From NCBI GenBank assembly GCA_002163005.1, contig MAAF01000120.1, forward strand, positions 1-64,000: a DNA stretch of 64,000 bases, read 5' to 3'. Under the pieces are notes generated by a model. It saw only the letters and a list, made by a program, of their open reading frames with translations, made no database searches and was not told where the DNA came from. Positions within the stretch are counted from its first letter, which is position 1. Each line of letters begins with the position of its first letter. Positions 11,560 through 22,024 of the stretch are shown here, one piece after another. The translations under genes and the position numbers were made by a program. Source of the DNA: Colwellia psychrerythraea (GTDB taxonomy: Bacteria; Pseudomonadota; Gammaproteobacteria; Enterobacterales; Alteromonadaceae).

Positions 11560-11826
11560 AATACCCATGTTACTTCAGAATGCGGGGTTCAGCTGGAATT
11601 AGAAACGGCTTTAGGTAAGGCATTGATTGAAGAGAATAGTTATTCTATTGTCGAAATTAATAACGCAACATAAAGCGTTTCTAAATCAGCCCTGTGGGGA
11701 TTCCTGAGGAAATCATGCTCATCGTTGCCTCTCTTTTTAAGGGAACAACCCTTAATAAAAAGAGGCGCCTTGATCATGAATTGCTCAGGTATCCTGAAAC
11801 ACGCATTTTGAGGTATCATGGGTATA
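11560..11826. repeat. MITE-like element, about 267 bp, family A
   Basis: Ends AATACCCATGTTACTTCAGAATGCGGGGTTCAG and (reverse) TATACCCATGATACCTCAAAATGCGTGTTTCAG; internal sequence matches 62157..62422 in opposite orientation. Confidence 0.8.
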
Positions 11827-11852
11827 TGCCTAATCAAGTGAAGTAAGTTTAC

Positions 11853-12701
11853 ATGAGTGAAACAACCCTAACCCCAGCTACTCTTTATATTGTCGCAACC
11901 CCAATCGGTAATTTAGGCGATATCAGCCAAAGGGCAATTGATATATTAACGCAAGTTGATGTTATTGCGTGTGAAGATACTCGCCATACCGGAAAATTGC
12001 TGTCGGCATTTTCTATTAAAAATAAAACCATGTCATTACATGACCATAATGAGCGTCAACGCCAAGACCAAGTGGCGAGCATGTTACAAGAAGGCAAAAC
12101 TATTGCGCTTGTCTCTGATGCAGGAACACCATTAATTAGTGATCCTGGCTTTCATCTAGTTCGTCATTGTCGAAGCCTTGGTTTACAAGTTTCACCTATC
12201 CCGGGTGCCTGTGCGGCTATTTCAGCTTTATCGGTTGCGGGTTTGCCTACTGATCGATTTAGCTTTGAGGGTTTTTTACCCTCTAAGTCAGGAGCCAGAC
12301 AAGCAACATTAACAGCTTTGGCTGATGAACCTCGTACCATGGTTTTTTATGATGCTCCACGAAGAGCTATCGATACAGTTCAAGATATTGTTACAACTTT
12401 GGGCGGTGAGCGCTATATCGTTATCGCTCGAGAGTTAACTAAAACGTTTGAGACTATTCACAGCGATACCGCTGAAAACCTACTTGCTTGGTTAGAACAA
12501 GACGCTAATCAGTTAAAAGGTGAGATGGTACTGATAATTGAAGGTTATAAAGCGACGGAAAATGAAATATCAGCAGAGGTGATTAATACGCTAAAATTAC
12601 TACTAGCAGAGATGAAACCAAAAAAGGCGTGTGCTATTGCTGCGGAAATATACGGCGTGAAGAAAAATGCGTTATATGAAGTCGCTTTAGGACTTAAGTA
12701 A
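11853..12701 (+). CDS. rsmI: 16S rRNA (cytidine(1402)-2'-O)-methyltransferase
   Basis: [37 protein letters not shown]...[15 protein letters not shown]. Confidence 0.96.
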   Translation: MSETTLTPATLYIVATPIGNLGDISQRAIDILTQVDVIACEDTRHTGKLLSAFSIKNKTMSLHDHNERQRQDQVASMLQEGKTIALVSDAGTPLISDPGFHLVRHCRSLGLQVSPIPGACAAISALSVAGLPTDRFSFEGFLPSKSGARQATLTALADEPRTMVFYDAPRRAIDTVQDIVTTLGGERYIVIARELTKTFETIHSDTAENLLAWLEQDANQLKGEMVLIIEGYKATENEISAEVINTLKLLLAEMKPKKACAIAAEIYGVKKNALYEVALGLK

Positions 12702-12865
12702 CACGACAAGAACATGATAATTATTTGAGTGAACGTTTTATAAAAAATTAAGGTAATTCGTCATTCCCGAGGTATCCGATCGGGAATCCACATGACTTAA
12801 GTAAACACATTGAGTAAAGACTAACTAAGTATGGACATTCCCACTAAATAGGGTAAAATTCGCGC

Positions 12866-13285
12866 CGAGTTGACCAGACAATCGCTGCTTTATCGTTGTA
12901 TTTCAAACTTCGGTTTGATGTAGACAGATAAGGGGGAGGAAAGTCCGGGCTCCAATGAGCAGGGTGCCAGGTAACGCCTGGGCGGCGTGAGCCGACGACA
13001 AGTGCAGCAGAGAGAAGACCGCCGATGACCGCTTGCGGAACAGGTAAGGCTGAAAGGGTGCGGTAAGAGCGCACCGGATTGCTGGTAACAGTAATTGCAG
13101 GGTAAACTCCACCTGGAGCAAGACCAAATAGGGTTTCATGATTATTAAAACGCAAGTTTCGATAATATAAGCGTGGCTCGCGTGGAAACCGGGTAGGTTG
13201 CTTGAGCTATAGAGCGATTTATAGCCTAGACGAATGATTGTCATCTCCTTAGGGAGCTACAAAACCCGGCTTATGTGGTCAACTC
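12866..13285 (+). ncRNA. rnpB: RNase P RNA (bacterial class A)
   Basis: GAGGAAAGTCCGGGCTCC, AGGGTGCCAGGTAACGCCTGGG, GTGCAGCAGAGAGAAGACCGCCGATGACC, GGTAAGGCTGAAAGGGTGCGGTAAGAGCGCACCGG, TAAACTCCACCTGGAGCAAGACCAAATAGG, AACCCGGCTTATGTGGTC; 5' gagttgacca pairs with 3' tggtcaactc (P1). Confidence 0.96.
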
Positions 13286-13540
13286 AACTAATTTAGTAAC
13301 CGCTTGATCTATTTGTAATAGTTCAAGCGGTATTCTAAAATCCTTTCAAATCAAATCGTTACACTCAATAAATGGTACACGGTTAGGTACACGGCCTAGA
13401 GTTTCACTCTCTTAAATTTAGTCATCATTTTTATCCCCAACTTTCAAATAATCACGTTCAAAGCTTCTCTACGGAATTGATTTAGGCTCAACGTCTTGCC
13501 TGATAAACTTTCACTCAATTTTAATTTTTCAAAAATAGCA
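13264..13540 (+). repeat. att copy A: rnpB 3' end plus element left end with replacement hairpin
   Basis: CTTATGTGGTCAACTCAACTAATTTAGTAACCGCTTGATCTATTTGTAATAGTTCAAGCGG...TTAGGCTCAACGTCTTGCCTGATAAACTTT; matches copies at 30392 and 33069. Confidence 0.85.
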
Positions 13541-13607
13541 TCATCAATATTTTACAAAATAGTGGTACACACTTTGGTACGCGGTTGTTAAATATTGGCA
13601 AGCTTGA

Positions 13608-13838
13608 GTGAGCAACGTGCAGGCAGTGTCTGGTTTTAAATATTTATACCTGAGGAAGAGTACTTTTTATGTAAGAGTAAAAGTACCTAAGCGGCTTGGC
13701 GCAAGGGAGATAAAGCTTTGTCTGCGGACTGAAAAGCTATGTGTTGCAGTGATAATTCTAGAAGGGTTATTGCCTCTTGTTTCAAAGCTAAAACAACTTG
13801 TTATTAACCACTACACCATTACCGCGGGAGCGGTTTAG
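13608..13838 (+). pseudogene. N-terminal (arm-binding) remnant of a tyrosine recombinase
   Basis: FKYLYLRKSTFYVRVKVPKRLGAREIKLCLRTEKLCVAVIILEGLLPLVSKLKQLV resembles integrase N-termini; stops without a catalytic domain. Confidence 0.7.
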
Positions 13839-14146
13839 TTCTTTGTGCGCATTAAAGAAGTAAAATTTTTAAGTTTTGAATGTTTGTCGAGGTCAACTGA
13901 ACATCAGTTAGTTGACCTAAGCAAGTCGACAGCGGAATTTAAATAATTGGTATAGCGGACGTTCCCAAAATCGCTTTTTAAGACTCATTTTATGATCAAA
14001 AGAGCAACATACAGCTATAGAATGAAAACAATAGCTATGACGGCTGCAAGCCCATGTCTGTCTGGTTAGATACAACTTATAAATCTGAAGTGTCAGTTCA
14101 AGTTTGAGTAACCACAGATATTTATACACTTTGATTTTAAAGACTG

Positions 14147-14578
14147 TTATTGGCTTTTTGCAGCTTCCATTTTTTGTTCTATAAGTTGTAGCAGTTGTGA
14201 ATTTAACATGACTAGTTCCGACTCCATGGTTTTAGCCTTTTCATTATTACCGCTTCTACGCTCTTGAGCTAATTCTGCTGTTAATTTAGTTATTTTTTCT
14301 TGTAATTCTGCGATTTTTTCATCTAATGTTCTTTGCCCTTCACCTTCGGCCTCATTAACATCCTCTTTGCCCATTATTTTTCTCATGGCTGTTTGATTTG
14401 TATCATCAACGCTTTTTTGACGTGCTTCTTCAGAAATATTGACTTGATCTGATTGAGAGTTTACTGATAGTTTTTTTTCAGCTGATGAAGCTTGGTTTAC
14501 TTCATCTAACTTAGATGCAGAGACAGACTCTTGATAAATAGGAATATTGACCTGCATATTTTCGGTATAAAGTTTCAT
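14147..14578 (-). CDS. Coiled-coil protein, possibly FlxA-like
   Basis: DQVNISEEARQKS...TLDEKIAELQEKITKLTAELAQERRSGNNEKAKTMESELVMLNSQLLQLIEQKM. Confidence 0.6.
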   Translation of the reverse strand: MKLYTENMQVNIPIYQESVSASKLDEVNQASSAEKKLSVNSQSDQVNISEEARQKSVDDTNQTAMRKIMGKEDVNEAEGEGQRTLDEKIAELQEKITKLTAELAQERRSGNNEKAKTMESELVMLNSQLLQLIEQKMEAAKSQ

Positions 14579-15193
14579 CTGATGAATATCCTTTTCTTAA
14601 GCTTTCGTAGTTGTTTTTATAAGTAGTCGCTGTCTATAGTATTATCGGCAGCCATTAGAAATACTGAATATTTTTAGTGTTAACTGACCTTTACCATACC
14701 TCTAAAATTAGCCACACCTTGAGTATAAGTAATATAAACAGCCTATCCGATATACGTAATCCATAGTGTGAACGGAAAAACATCTGCTTATAGCGATGAC
14801 ATCAAACCAAAAATATAATGGTTTCATTTTCGGATATAGCAGACGTTTAGTTTAAAGTATCTATGACTGCTTTGGTGGCTTTGTTCACATTCAGCTTTAA
14901 CGGCTTATTGGCAAAAAGTAATCATCAATACACAGTTGCTTTCATCCATCGAGAACGTCCGCTATAGAGAAACTGCTAGCATAAGGTGGTTGTTCATCCA
15001 TGTCCGTTGTAGATCAAAACATACAAATATTTTCAGTTTAAATTTTCAAATGCTAATGTCTTCAGTGTGTTGCACTGACCGTTTGAAATCACAGCGCTTA
15101 GTTGACATGGCCTAGTGGCGGATCTTAACGACAACTGATCGCTAAAAGAAGACATTAAGTTTAATGCCTGTAACGCAAGTTTAAGCTGTAATT

Positions 15194-15224
15194 CAACATA
15201 GTGATTGCATATACAACTATGTTG
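15194..15224. promoter_or_regulatory. Probable MarR-family operator upstream of the marR-like gene
   Basis: Nested palindrome CAACATAG-tgaTTGCATATACAA-CTATGTTG; its 17-mer ATTGCATATACAACTAT recurs inverted at 15700..15716. Confidence 0.65.
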
Positions 15225-15263
15225 CACTAGTCTTATACATATGTTTTCGCTAGTTTTATACAC

Positions 15264-15686
15264 ATGTTTGAAGAATGCCTGTATTTCAATAGTAACGCTT
15301 TAGCGCGCACGGTAACCCGAGTTTGGACCGAGGCTTATAAACCCTTTGGTTTGTCACCGCCTCATGCCTTTATGCTGCGAGTCGTTCTTGCCAATCCAGG
15401 TATCATGCCACGCGAATTAGCCAAAGAGCTTAGTCATTCCCGTTCAACAATCACTCGCTTTCTCGACAGTTTAGAAAAACGTAATTTATTGGTACGAAAA
15501 ATGACAACGCTGGATGGAAGAGAAGTTCAAGTTTATCCTGCAAAAGATGCTATAGACATTCACGATAAACTTGATCAAACCGGCAAAAACTTAACTAAGT
15601 TAATGGGAGAAATTATTGGACAAGATGATCTTTCTATAACTATTTCTAACCTGAGGAAAATGCAACATATCTTAGAAAGTAATTAA
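15264..15686 (+). CDS. MarR family transcriptional regulator
   Basis: wHTH: LANPGIMPRELAKELSHSRSTITRFLDSLEKRNLLVRKMTTLDGREVQVYPAKDA. Confidence 0.9.
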   Translation: MFEECLYFNSNALARTVTRVWTEAYKPFGLSPPHAFMLRVVLANPGIMPRELAKELSHSRSTITRFLDSLEKRNLLVRKMTTLDGREVQVYPAKDAIDIHDKLDQTGKNLTKLMGEIIGQDDLSITISNLRKMQHILESN

Positions 15687-15699
15687 TTTTTTTACCTTA

Positions 15700-15716
15700 A
15701 TAGTTGTATATGCAAT
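15700..15716. promoter_or_regulatory. Second copy of the MarR operator, before the tautomerase gene
   Basis: ATAGTTGTATATGCAAT is the exact reverse complement of 15204..15220. Confidence 0.65.
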
Positions 15717-15750
15717 TACTTTTATTTCATTAAATACATAGGAGAACAAA

Positions 15751-16146
15751 ATGCCATACATAAACATACGTCTTGGCGATGCCTTGAGTAACGCACAAAA
15801 AGATCAACTTTACCAAAAAACAACCCTTTTCATGAATACAATTATGGGAAAACGCCGTGAAGTTACGGTGGTACATATTCAGGAGTCAAAGTCGTATCAA
15901 TGGGCAACTAATGGCTTAACCCTAACAGATGAGGATCCAGTTGGTGTATTCGTTGATATAAAGGTTACAGAAAGAACTAACACGCCCGAAGAAAAAGCCG
16001 AAATGATTTCTCAGACTGTAAAAATGCTGGAAGATGTAGTTGGCACTATACAGGAGGCCTGCTATGTAATTATTGATGATATCCCTGCAAACTCATGGGG
16101 ATATAATGGAAAAACTCAGTCAGCACGCGCTAGTTCGACATTATAA
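15751..16146 (+). CDS. Tautomerase (4-oxalocrotonate tautomerase / MIF-like) family protein
   Basis: MPYINIRLGDALSNAQKDQLYQKTT with Pro2; ...EACYVIIDDIPANSWGYNGK. Confidence 0.85.
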   Translation: MPYINIRLGDALSNAQKDQLYQKTTLFMNTIMGKRREVTVVHIQESKSYQWATNGLTLTDEDPVGVFVDIKVTERTNTPEEKAEMISQTVKMLEDVVGTIQEACYVIIDDIPANSWGYNGKTQSARASSTL

Positions 16147-16867
16147 ATGCAAAATAACAACTTCAAACGGAACAAGAATTTTATTCCGTTTGATGTGAGC
16201 GTTATTGATACTAAATCTAATCAAAATCATTGATTGGTGCACCTTCGCTAACGACCGCATTGTCGAGTCAGTAGGGGTTAGATAAGGAAAAGGTAACGTC
16301 AGCTATTGTATCAACAGTGACCAAAAAACGCCTACAACATTGACCTTTGCTAACGACCGTTTTGTGGCAGCTAGTGACCTTAGAACAATGAACACTGGTA
16401 GTTTTGCCCTCATCAAAAGCTAACGTCAAAAAGTGCGCTAAGGCGACATGAAAATTTGAATATGCCAGAAAAATTTACAGTCAACTATGTGATCCTAAAG
16501 CAGTCACCTTGAATCACACTCCCCAGTAACAGAAGCTGGTACTTTGAGTAGAAAGCGGACATCGATGTTTTGTGAAACCATGATGATATTCAGGTAACAC
16601 TAACCGAAATTTACTGCTCGTTTGTGGGGCAAGTTTATGCTCATTGCTACCTGTGGCATACCATCTTAGAGCGCTAACTTTTTTCACTAAGAAGGCATTA
16701 CTAGTTACTTATTTAGTGATGAATAACATGTCAGCTTTTCAAGCAAAGTGAATATCTACATCACAATGTTTTTCACATTGATTCATAAAAAAAATATTGT
16801 TCGAAATTTAATCATAAAGAATACGGTCTGCTACTTATCTACTATATAAATGTTTTAGGAGCTCACT

Positions 16868-19324
16868 ATGAAATATTTAGTATTAGGCACATATAAACCC
16901 CATATAAAAGAAATTGTTACTAACGCATTCTATTTTCTTGTTTTTTTCTTTTTACTTATACCAACCAGCTTTGCTACAGATGTATCAACAAGCTTTGAAA
17001 CCACTAATATTAGTGGTTCATTTACATTGGGCACTTCACCGAAAACAGTTACTTTTACCAATGGGGAAGCTAAATTTGCAGGTATTGCTTCTTTGTACCA
17101 TAGCGGTTCGCAAGCTTTTATGGTTCAAAACGACACCACGACAATAACCTTTGAAACAGCTGCCGCCTCGATCAATGTTTTTCTTAAAGCACAGTCAGGT
17201 GCTGTTGGGGCGGAAGTGAATATCTATGATATTAATGAAAATTTAGTTGATAGCTACAGTGCAACAACATCATGGCAAGAAATAGCGATTGTATCTACTG
17301 TTGGCATAACTCGTATGGAATTAGTAAACATGACTTCAGTCTATGCTGTATTTGATGACTTTAGTTTTACGGCAATGACAGAAGCACCTCCTTCAGAAGA
17401 CCCCGTTAAGTTAACAAATCCGCTAACGTTACCCATTTTTAGTGGTGGCCTAAAACTAAAATTAGAATTGTTATCACAAGGTTTAACAGCGCCATTATGG
17501 GGAGTAGCTGCACCAACAATCACTGAGTATATGTATATTATTGATCAAATTGGCATTATTTGGTCAATTGAACTAACTACCGGTAATAAAGTGGTTGTTG
17601 CTGACTTATCATCTTTGCTCGTTGATATTGGTATTCCTGAATTTGGTGGCTTTGATGAGCGAGGATTATTGGGTATTGCCTTTCACCCACAATTTGCCAG
17701 TAACAATAAGCTTTATACTTATAGTTCACAACCTAATGAAACAGCTGATTTTACCACGATGCCTGACGGATTCACGGCAAATCATCAAGGAGTATTAACT
17801 GAATGGCAAGCAACAATAGGCGGAAGTGCTGGTATCATTTTTGATGTAAATTCAGCGCGTGAAATATTGAGGATAGATGAACCGCAATTTAACCATAATG
17901 GTGGGGCTATCTCTTTTGATACAAATGATCTGCTATATGTTGCCATAGGTGATGGTGGAGGGGCTGACGATATGGATGGTCAAATATTTATTGATCAAGC
18001 TATGGTTGGGCACGGTGAGACGGGAAATGGCCAAAATAAGGATAATATTTTAGGTACTATTATTCGTATCGACCCTTTAGGTAATAATAGTGCTAATGGT
18101 CGTTACGGTATCCCTGCTTCAAATCCCTTTGTTGACCAAGTAGGGCTTGATGAAATCTTTTCCTATGGTTTACGTAACCCTTACAGGCTTTCATTTGACC
18201 AACAAACAGGTATTTTATATGCCGCCGATGTCGGACAAAATGATATTGAAGAAGTAAACATTATCACTTCTGGCGCCAATTATGGTTGGAACATTAGAGA
18301 AGGCAGTTTTGGTTTCTTTGCCAATGGCAACGAAGATGGTTATGTTTATCAACAATTAGATAGCATGAATACAGTAGATCCAATAATTGAATATGATCAT
18401 GATGAAGGTGTAGCCATTATTGGCGGCTTTGTTTATCGAGGGGCAACTTATAATGAAATGCAAGGCAACTACGTCTTCGGAGATTACAGCGGTCGATTAT
18501 TTTATATTAATAACGAAGGTACAATGTCTGAATTTCAAGATGCTGATGAGCTAAACGTAGGAGCTGTGCTTGGTTTCGCACAAGATAGCCAAGGAGAGTT
18601 ATACGTTCTAGCCAATACAAATGGAGTTCCTTCAGGTACAAGTGGTAACGTCTATAAAATATCACTTTTACCCAACAATTCACCCACAGCTGATGCAGGA
18701 GAAGATCAAACGGTGAATGAAGCCACGCAAGTTACCTTAAATGCATCGCTAAGTAATGATCCCGATGGTGATACAATTAATTTTGAATGGCTGCAAAGTT
18801 CAGGCACTTCAGTATCATTAAATGATAATACCAGTGCAACACCAAGTTTCACTGCTCCGAGCGTAAATTCAACCACCACATTAACGTTTAAAGTTGCCGT
18901 GAACGATGGTCATCTTTTTACAACTAGTGAAGTGACAATTACGGTAAATGATGTACCTGCCCCCCAACCTCCTGTATCTAATACTTCGTCTGGCTGTTTT
19001 ATTGCAACAGCTGCGTTTGGTAGTTATTTAGCTCCTGAGGTTAAAGTCTTACGAGAATTTCGAGATCAATACTTAATAACTAATAAAGTAGGGAGGTATT
19101 TAGTTAATGGGTATTACAGGTATTCTCCACCTATTGCTCATTACATAGCGGATAAAGCTTGGCTGAAGCACATAATAAGAGGATTTCTCTGGCCTGTTAT
19201 TTACGGCCTTAAATACCCATTTATAGCACTTTTTACATTAATTTTGATGTTCTCTGCCATATTGAAATATATGAAAAAGCAAAGAATTAGAAAATGTACC
19301 CTCTTACTTCCAAAAAATACATAA
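16868..19324 (+). CDS. Secreted/anchored PQQ-dependent sugar dehydrogenase-like (glucose/sorbosone dehydrogenase) protein with PKD/cadherin-like domain and CFI-box C-terminal region
   Basis: [105 protein letters not shown]; terminal [28 protein letters not shown] then TM helix and basic tail. Confidence 0.9.
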   Translation: MKYLVLGTYKPHIKEIVTNAFYFLVFFFLLIPTSFATDVSTSFETTNISGSFTLGTSPKTVTFTNGEAKFAGIASLYHSGSQAFMVQNDTTTITFETAAASINVFLKAQSGAVGAEVNIYDINENLVDSYSATTSWQEIAIVSTVGITRMELVNMTSVYAVFDDFSFTAMTEAPPSEDPVKLTNPLTLPIFSGGLKLKLELLSQGLTAPLWGVAAPTITEYMYIIDQIGIIWSIELTTGNKVVVADLSSLLVDIGIPEFGGFDERGLLGIAFHPQFASNNKLYTYSSQPNETADFTTMPDGFTANHQGVLTEWQATIGGSAGIIFDVNSAREILRIDEPQFNHNGGAISFDTNDLLYVAIGDGGGADDMDGQIFIDQAMVGHGETGNGQNKDNILGTIIRIDPLGNNSANGRYGIPASNPFVDQVGLDEIFSYGLRNPYRLSFDQQTGILYAADVGQNDIEEVNIITSGANYGWNIREGSFGFFANGNEDGYVYQQLDSMNTVDPIIEYDHDEGVAIIGGFVYRGATYNEMQGNYVFGDYSGRLFYINNEGTMSEFQDADELNVGAVLGFAQDSQGELYVLANTNGVPSGTSGNVYKISLLPNNSPTADAGEDQTVNEATQVTLNASLSNDPDGDTINFEWLQSSGTSVSLNDNTSATPSFTAPSVNSTTTLTFKVAVNDGHLFTTSEVTITVNDVPAPQPPVSNTSSGCFIATAAFGSYLAPEVKVLREFRDQYLITNKVGRYLVNGYYRYSPPIAHYIADKAWLKHIIRGFLWPVIYGLKYPFIALFTLILMFSAILKYMKKQRIRKCTLLLPKNT

Positions 19325-19446
19325 ATATTGTTGATGAATAAGGTAAATTATCAAAATTGTCATTGTAGTGGTTAAATAATTCTGGCCACCAATTTATAGT
19401 TCTATTTCGTTAAGGGTGGCGTTAGCGCCATAGAATATATATCCTA

Positions 19447-19476
19447 ATGTCAGCTATCCCTGAAGATAGCTGACAT
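19447..19476. other. Perfect 12-bp inverted repeat hairpin
   Basis: ATGTCAGCTATC-cctgaa-GATAGCTGACAT between the sugar dehydrogenase and the recombinase remnant; no T-run in either obvious terminator orientation. Confidence 0.6.
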
Positions 19477-19538
19477 AAAAAAGGAGTTTATTGCTCTAAT
19501 AATTTTGACCGCTTTGTGGTAAAAGTTAGCGTTAACCA

Positions 19539-20012
19539 TTAGCTTTCAGCTAACGCTTTGTAAACTGTCGCTCTAGCACAGCCAAGGGTTTTGGCGATCT
19601 GTAATTTATTTAGTCCTTCGTCATACTTTTCTCTGATCTTATCTCGTAGAACCTCATTCACAGGTTTGCCTTTGTAAATACCTTTCTCTTTGGCAATGGC
19701 TATACCTTCGCGTTGACGTTCTAGGGTCATGGCACGCTCAAATTGGTAAATACCACCAAGCAGAGTCAGCATCAGTTGTTGCATAGGGCTATTATCTCCA
19801 TTGAACTCAAGATGTTCTTTATGGAAATGAAGGCTAATGCTTTGCTCTGTGAATTCTTTAACCAACCGCAGTAAATCCTCGGTGTTACGTGCCATTTTGC
19901 TAATGTCATGTACATGAACAATATCTCCTTCGCGGGCATATTCAATTAGCTGTTTTAGCTGTGGACGATTTGTATTTTTCCCACTGCATTTTTGTACCGT
20001 GTGTTTTGGGTC
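19539..20012 (-). pseudogene. 5'-truncated serine recombinase (resolvase/invertase)
   Basis: Frame reads DPKHTVQKCSGKNTNRPQLKQLIEYAREGDIVHVHDISKMARNTEDLLRLVKEFTEQ...GGIYQFERAMTLERQREGIAIAKEKGIYKG...KIREKYDEGLNKLQIAKTLGCARATVYKAL; the catalytic-Ser N-terminus is missing beyond a stop at 20013..20015. Confidence 0.85.
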
Positions 20013-20254
20013 TTAGAACTCCACACTAACTGGCTATTTAGCTAGCCTCAAGACTTGAAATAGACACTATTAGGCAACGAGAAATACGGCTGTTTTGACT
20101 ACACTTAAAATGTACACTGATAATCTAACCAGTAACATTTTATTATCCATTTTTGAGAAGTAATTGAGATTATTAATACTTCGTTTTTGAATTTAGTTAA
20201 ATCTCGCTGAATCCGTAGATTTACAGCGTGCTTAAAATGCACACCGATGATCTA

Positions 20255-21760
20255 TTAAATAACAAACATTCCCATAAATTCATTAACTGGCATTGCTTCC
20301 AACTTCGCTTTGTCAGTACATATGTTATAAATTGATTCTACTCGGTTTACTGGGAAACGGGTAGCAAGGTTCATTTTAAACTTAGCTTCAAGTATTGGAA
20401 TCGCTTCTGTGCGACGATTACGGTGACCAAGTGGATATTCCACAACAATATGTTCTGTGCTGCTGCCATCTTTAAAAAATATTTGTATGCCGTTGGTTAT
20501 TGAGCGTTTCTCAGGATCGTGATATTCAGCAGTCCATGTTTTATTTTCTGTCACTTGCATTTTACTACGTAATTCATCAATTATTGGGTTAGCAGCATGG
20601 AATGAATCGCCATACTGCTCAGCAACTAAATTACCAAAGATAAGTGGTATCGCAACTATATATTGTAAACAGTGATCTCTATCTGCTGGGTTGGCTAAGT
20701 CTCCAACCTTAGAGATAATGCGAATCGAAGATTCATGTGTTTTTAATTCAATCTTATCAATATCATCCAGACGATTTTTAACTTTATCGTGTAATCTGAC
20801 CGCAGCTTCACATGCAGTTTGAGCATGGAATTCTGCCGGGAAAGAAATCTTAAATAAGATATTCTTCATAACGTATTCGCCGTATGGACGTTGGAATTTA
20901 AATAGTCGTTCTGCTGGCTTTTTAAGCTTTAAATCAGTATTTCTCTGACTGAAAGAGACATCGTAGAAGCCCCATTGTGGTGTGGTTAATACACCTGGAA
21001 TACCCATTTCGCCTCGCATCACCATATTGGCCAACTGCACCGCGCGAGAGGTCGCATCACCTGCGGCCCAGGCCTTACGTGAACCTGTATTTGGTGCATG
21101 GCGATATGTACGTAATGATGAACCATCGACCCATGAATGAGAAATCGCAGCCATGATCTGCTCACGATCACCACCCATCATTTTAGTAACGACGGCAATT
21201 GTAGCTAAACGTACTAATAAAACATGACATAAACCGACACGGTTAAAGCTATTTTCAAGTGCCATGACACCTTGAATTTCATAAGCCAAGACCATGTTTT
21301 CTAATATAGAATACATAGTTAACGGCTCAAAACCATCAGATAAGCGGACCTGGGAAATATGATCGGCAACGGCTAAAATTCCTCCCAAATTATCAGAAGG
21401 GTGACCCCACTCAGCGGCTAGCCAGGTATCATTAAAGTCTAACCAACGGATAATACAGCCAATATCCCAGGCCGCTTTAACCGGATCCAAACAGAACTGA
21501 GTACCTGGTACATGAACCCCATTTGGTACTATAGTACCTTCAACAATCGGTCCTAATAGTTTTGTGCATTCAGGAAAGCGAAGTGCTAATAAACCACAAC
21601 CCAAGGAATCAATTAAGCAGTGACGTGCAGTATCAATCGCTTCAATACTTTTAACTTTGTAAGTTAAAACATAATCAGCAATATCTTGAATTTCCTGATC
21701 ATATTCAGGGCGGTTACTTAATTCAGTATTAGTTGATTCAACATTGGTACTCATAGTCAT
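20255..21760 (-). CDS. MmgE/PrpD family protein, 2-methylcitrate dehydratase-like
   Basis: [29 protein letters not shown]...[33 protein letters not shown]...[35 protein letters not shown]. Confidence 0.9.
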   Translation of the reverse strand: MTMSTNVESTNTELSNRPEYDQEIQDIADYVLTYKVKSIEAIDTARHCLIDSLGCGLLALRFPECTKLLGPIVEGTIVPNGVHVPGTQFCLDPVKAAWDIGCIIRWLDFNDTWLAAEWGHPSDNLGGILAVADHISQVRLSDGFEPLTMYSILENMVLAYEIQGVMALENSFNRVGLCHVLLVRLATIAVVTKMMGGDREQIMAAISHSWVDGSSLRTYRHAPNTGSRKAWAAGDATSRAVQLANMVMRGEMGIPGVLTTPQWGFYDVSFSQRNTDLKLKKPAERLFKFQRPYGEYVMKNILFKISFPAEFHAQTACEAAVRLHDKVKNRLDDIDKIELKTHESSIRIISKVGDLANPADRDHCLQYIVAIPLIFGNLVAEQYGDSFHAANPIIDELRSKMQVTENKTWTAEYHDPEKRSITNGIQIFFKDGSSTEHIVVEYPLGHRNRRTEAIPILEAKFKMNLATRFPVNRVESIYNICTDKAKLEAMPVNEFMGMFVI

Positions 21761-22024
21761 TCTCTTTAAATAACTTTAATAATAATTTCAGCTATTTCGG
21801 TCTTATCGATAAAATATTCCTAAGCAGGGTTTTATTAGTATAGATTAGTTACTTTCAAAATTTATCTAGTAAACGCGGAGGTTTTATCGGAATGAAAAAA
21901 TAGCCGTGGCTAAATTTTACCTTCTGTTACTCATCCTGATTGCCAGCTAGCTTTTTCTGATAAAAGGTCAAATATGTCTCATATTTTTAAAGTAGGACTA
22001 TAATAGTACTATATTGGAGGCGTT

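Noticed and set aside
11640-11837. 65-aa minus-strand ORF similar to the 63-aa ORF at 62152..62343
   Set aside because: The similarity is due to both lying in copies of the same MITE-like element; no start context or protein family supports coding
12844-13244. Two minus-strand ORFs (103 and 113 aa)
   Set aside because: They lie antisense inside rnpB, whose conserved RNA motifs fully explain the sequence
13374-13584. CRISPR-like array
   Set aside because: The repeats are 9-mers with 12 bp periodicity and only two to four copies; no cas genes or spacers. No CRISPR array was seen anywhere in the window
13917-15263. Minus-strand ORFs 13917..14129 and 15033..15263 as genes
   Set aside because: Compositionally unlikely, no family recognised, and probably frames in repeated non-coding sequence
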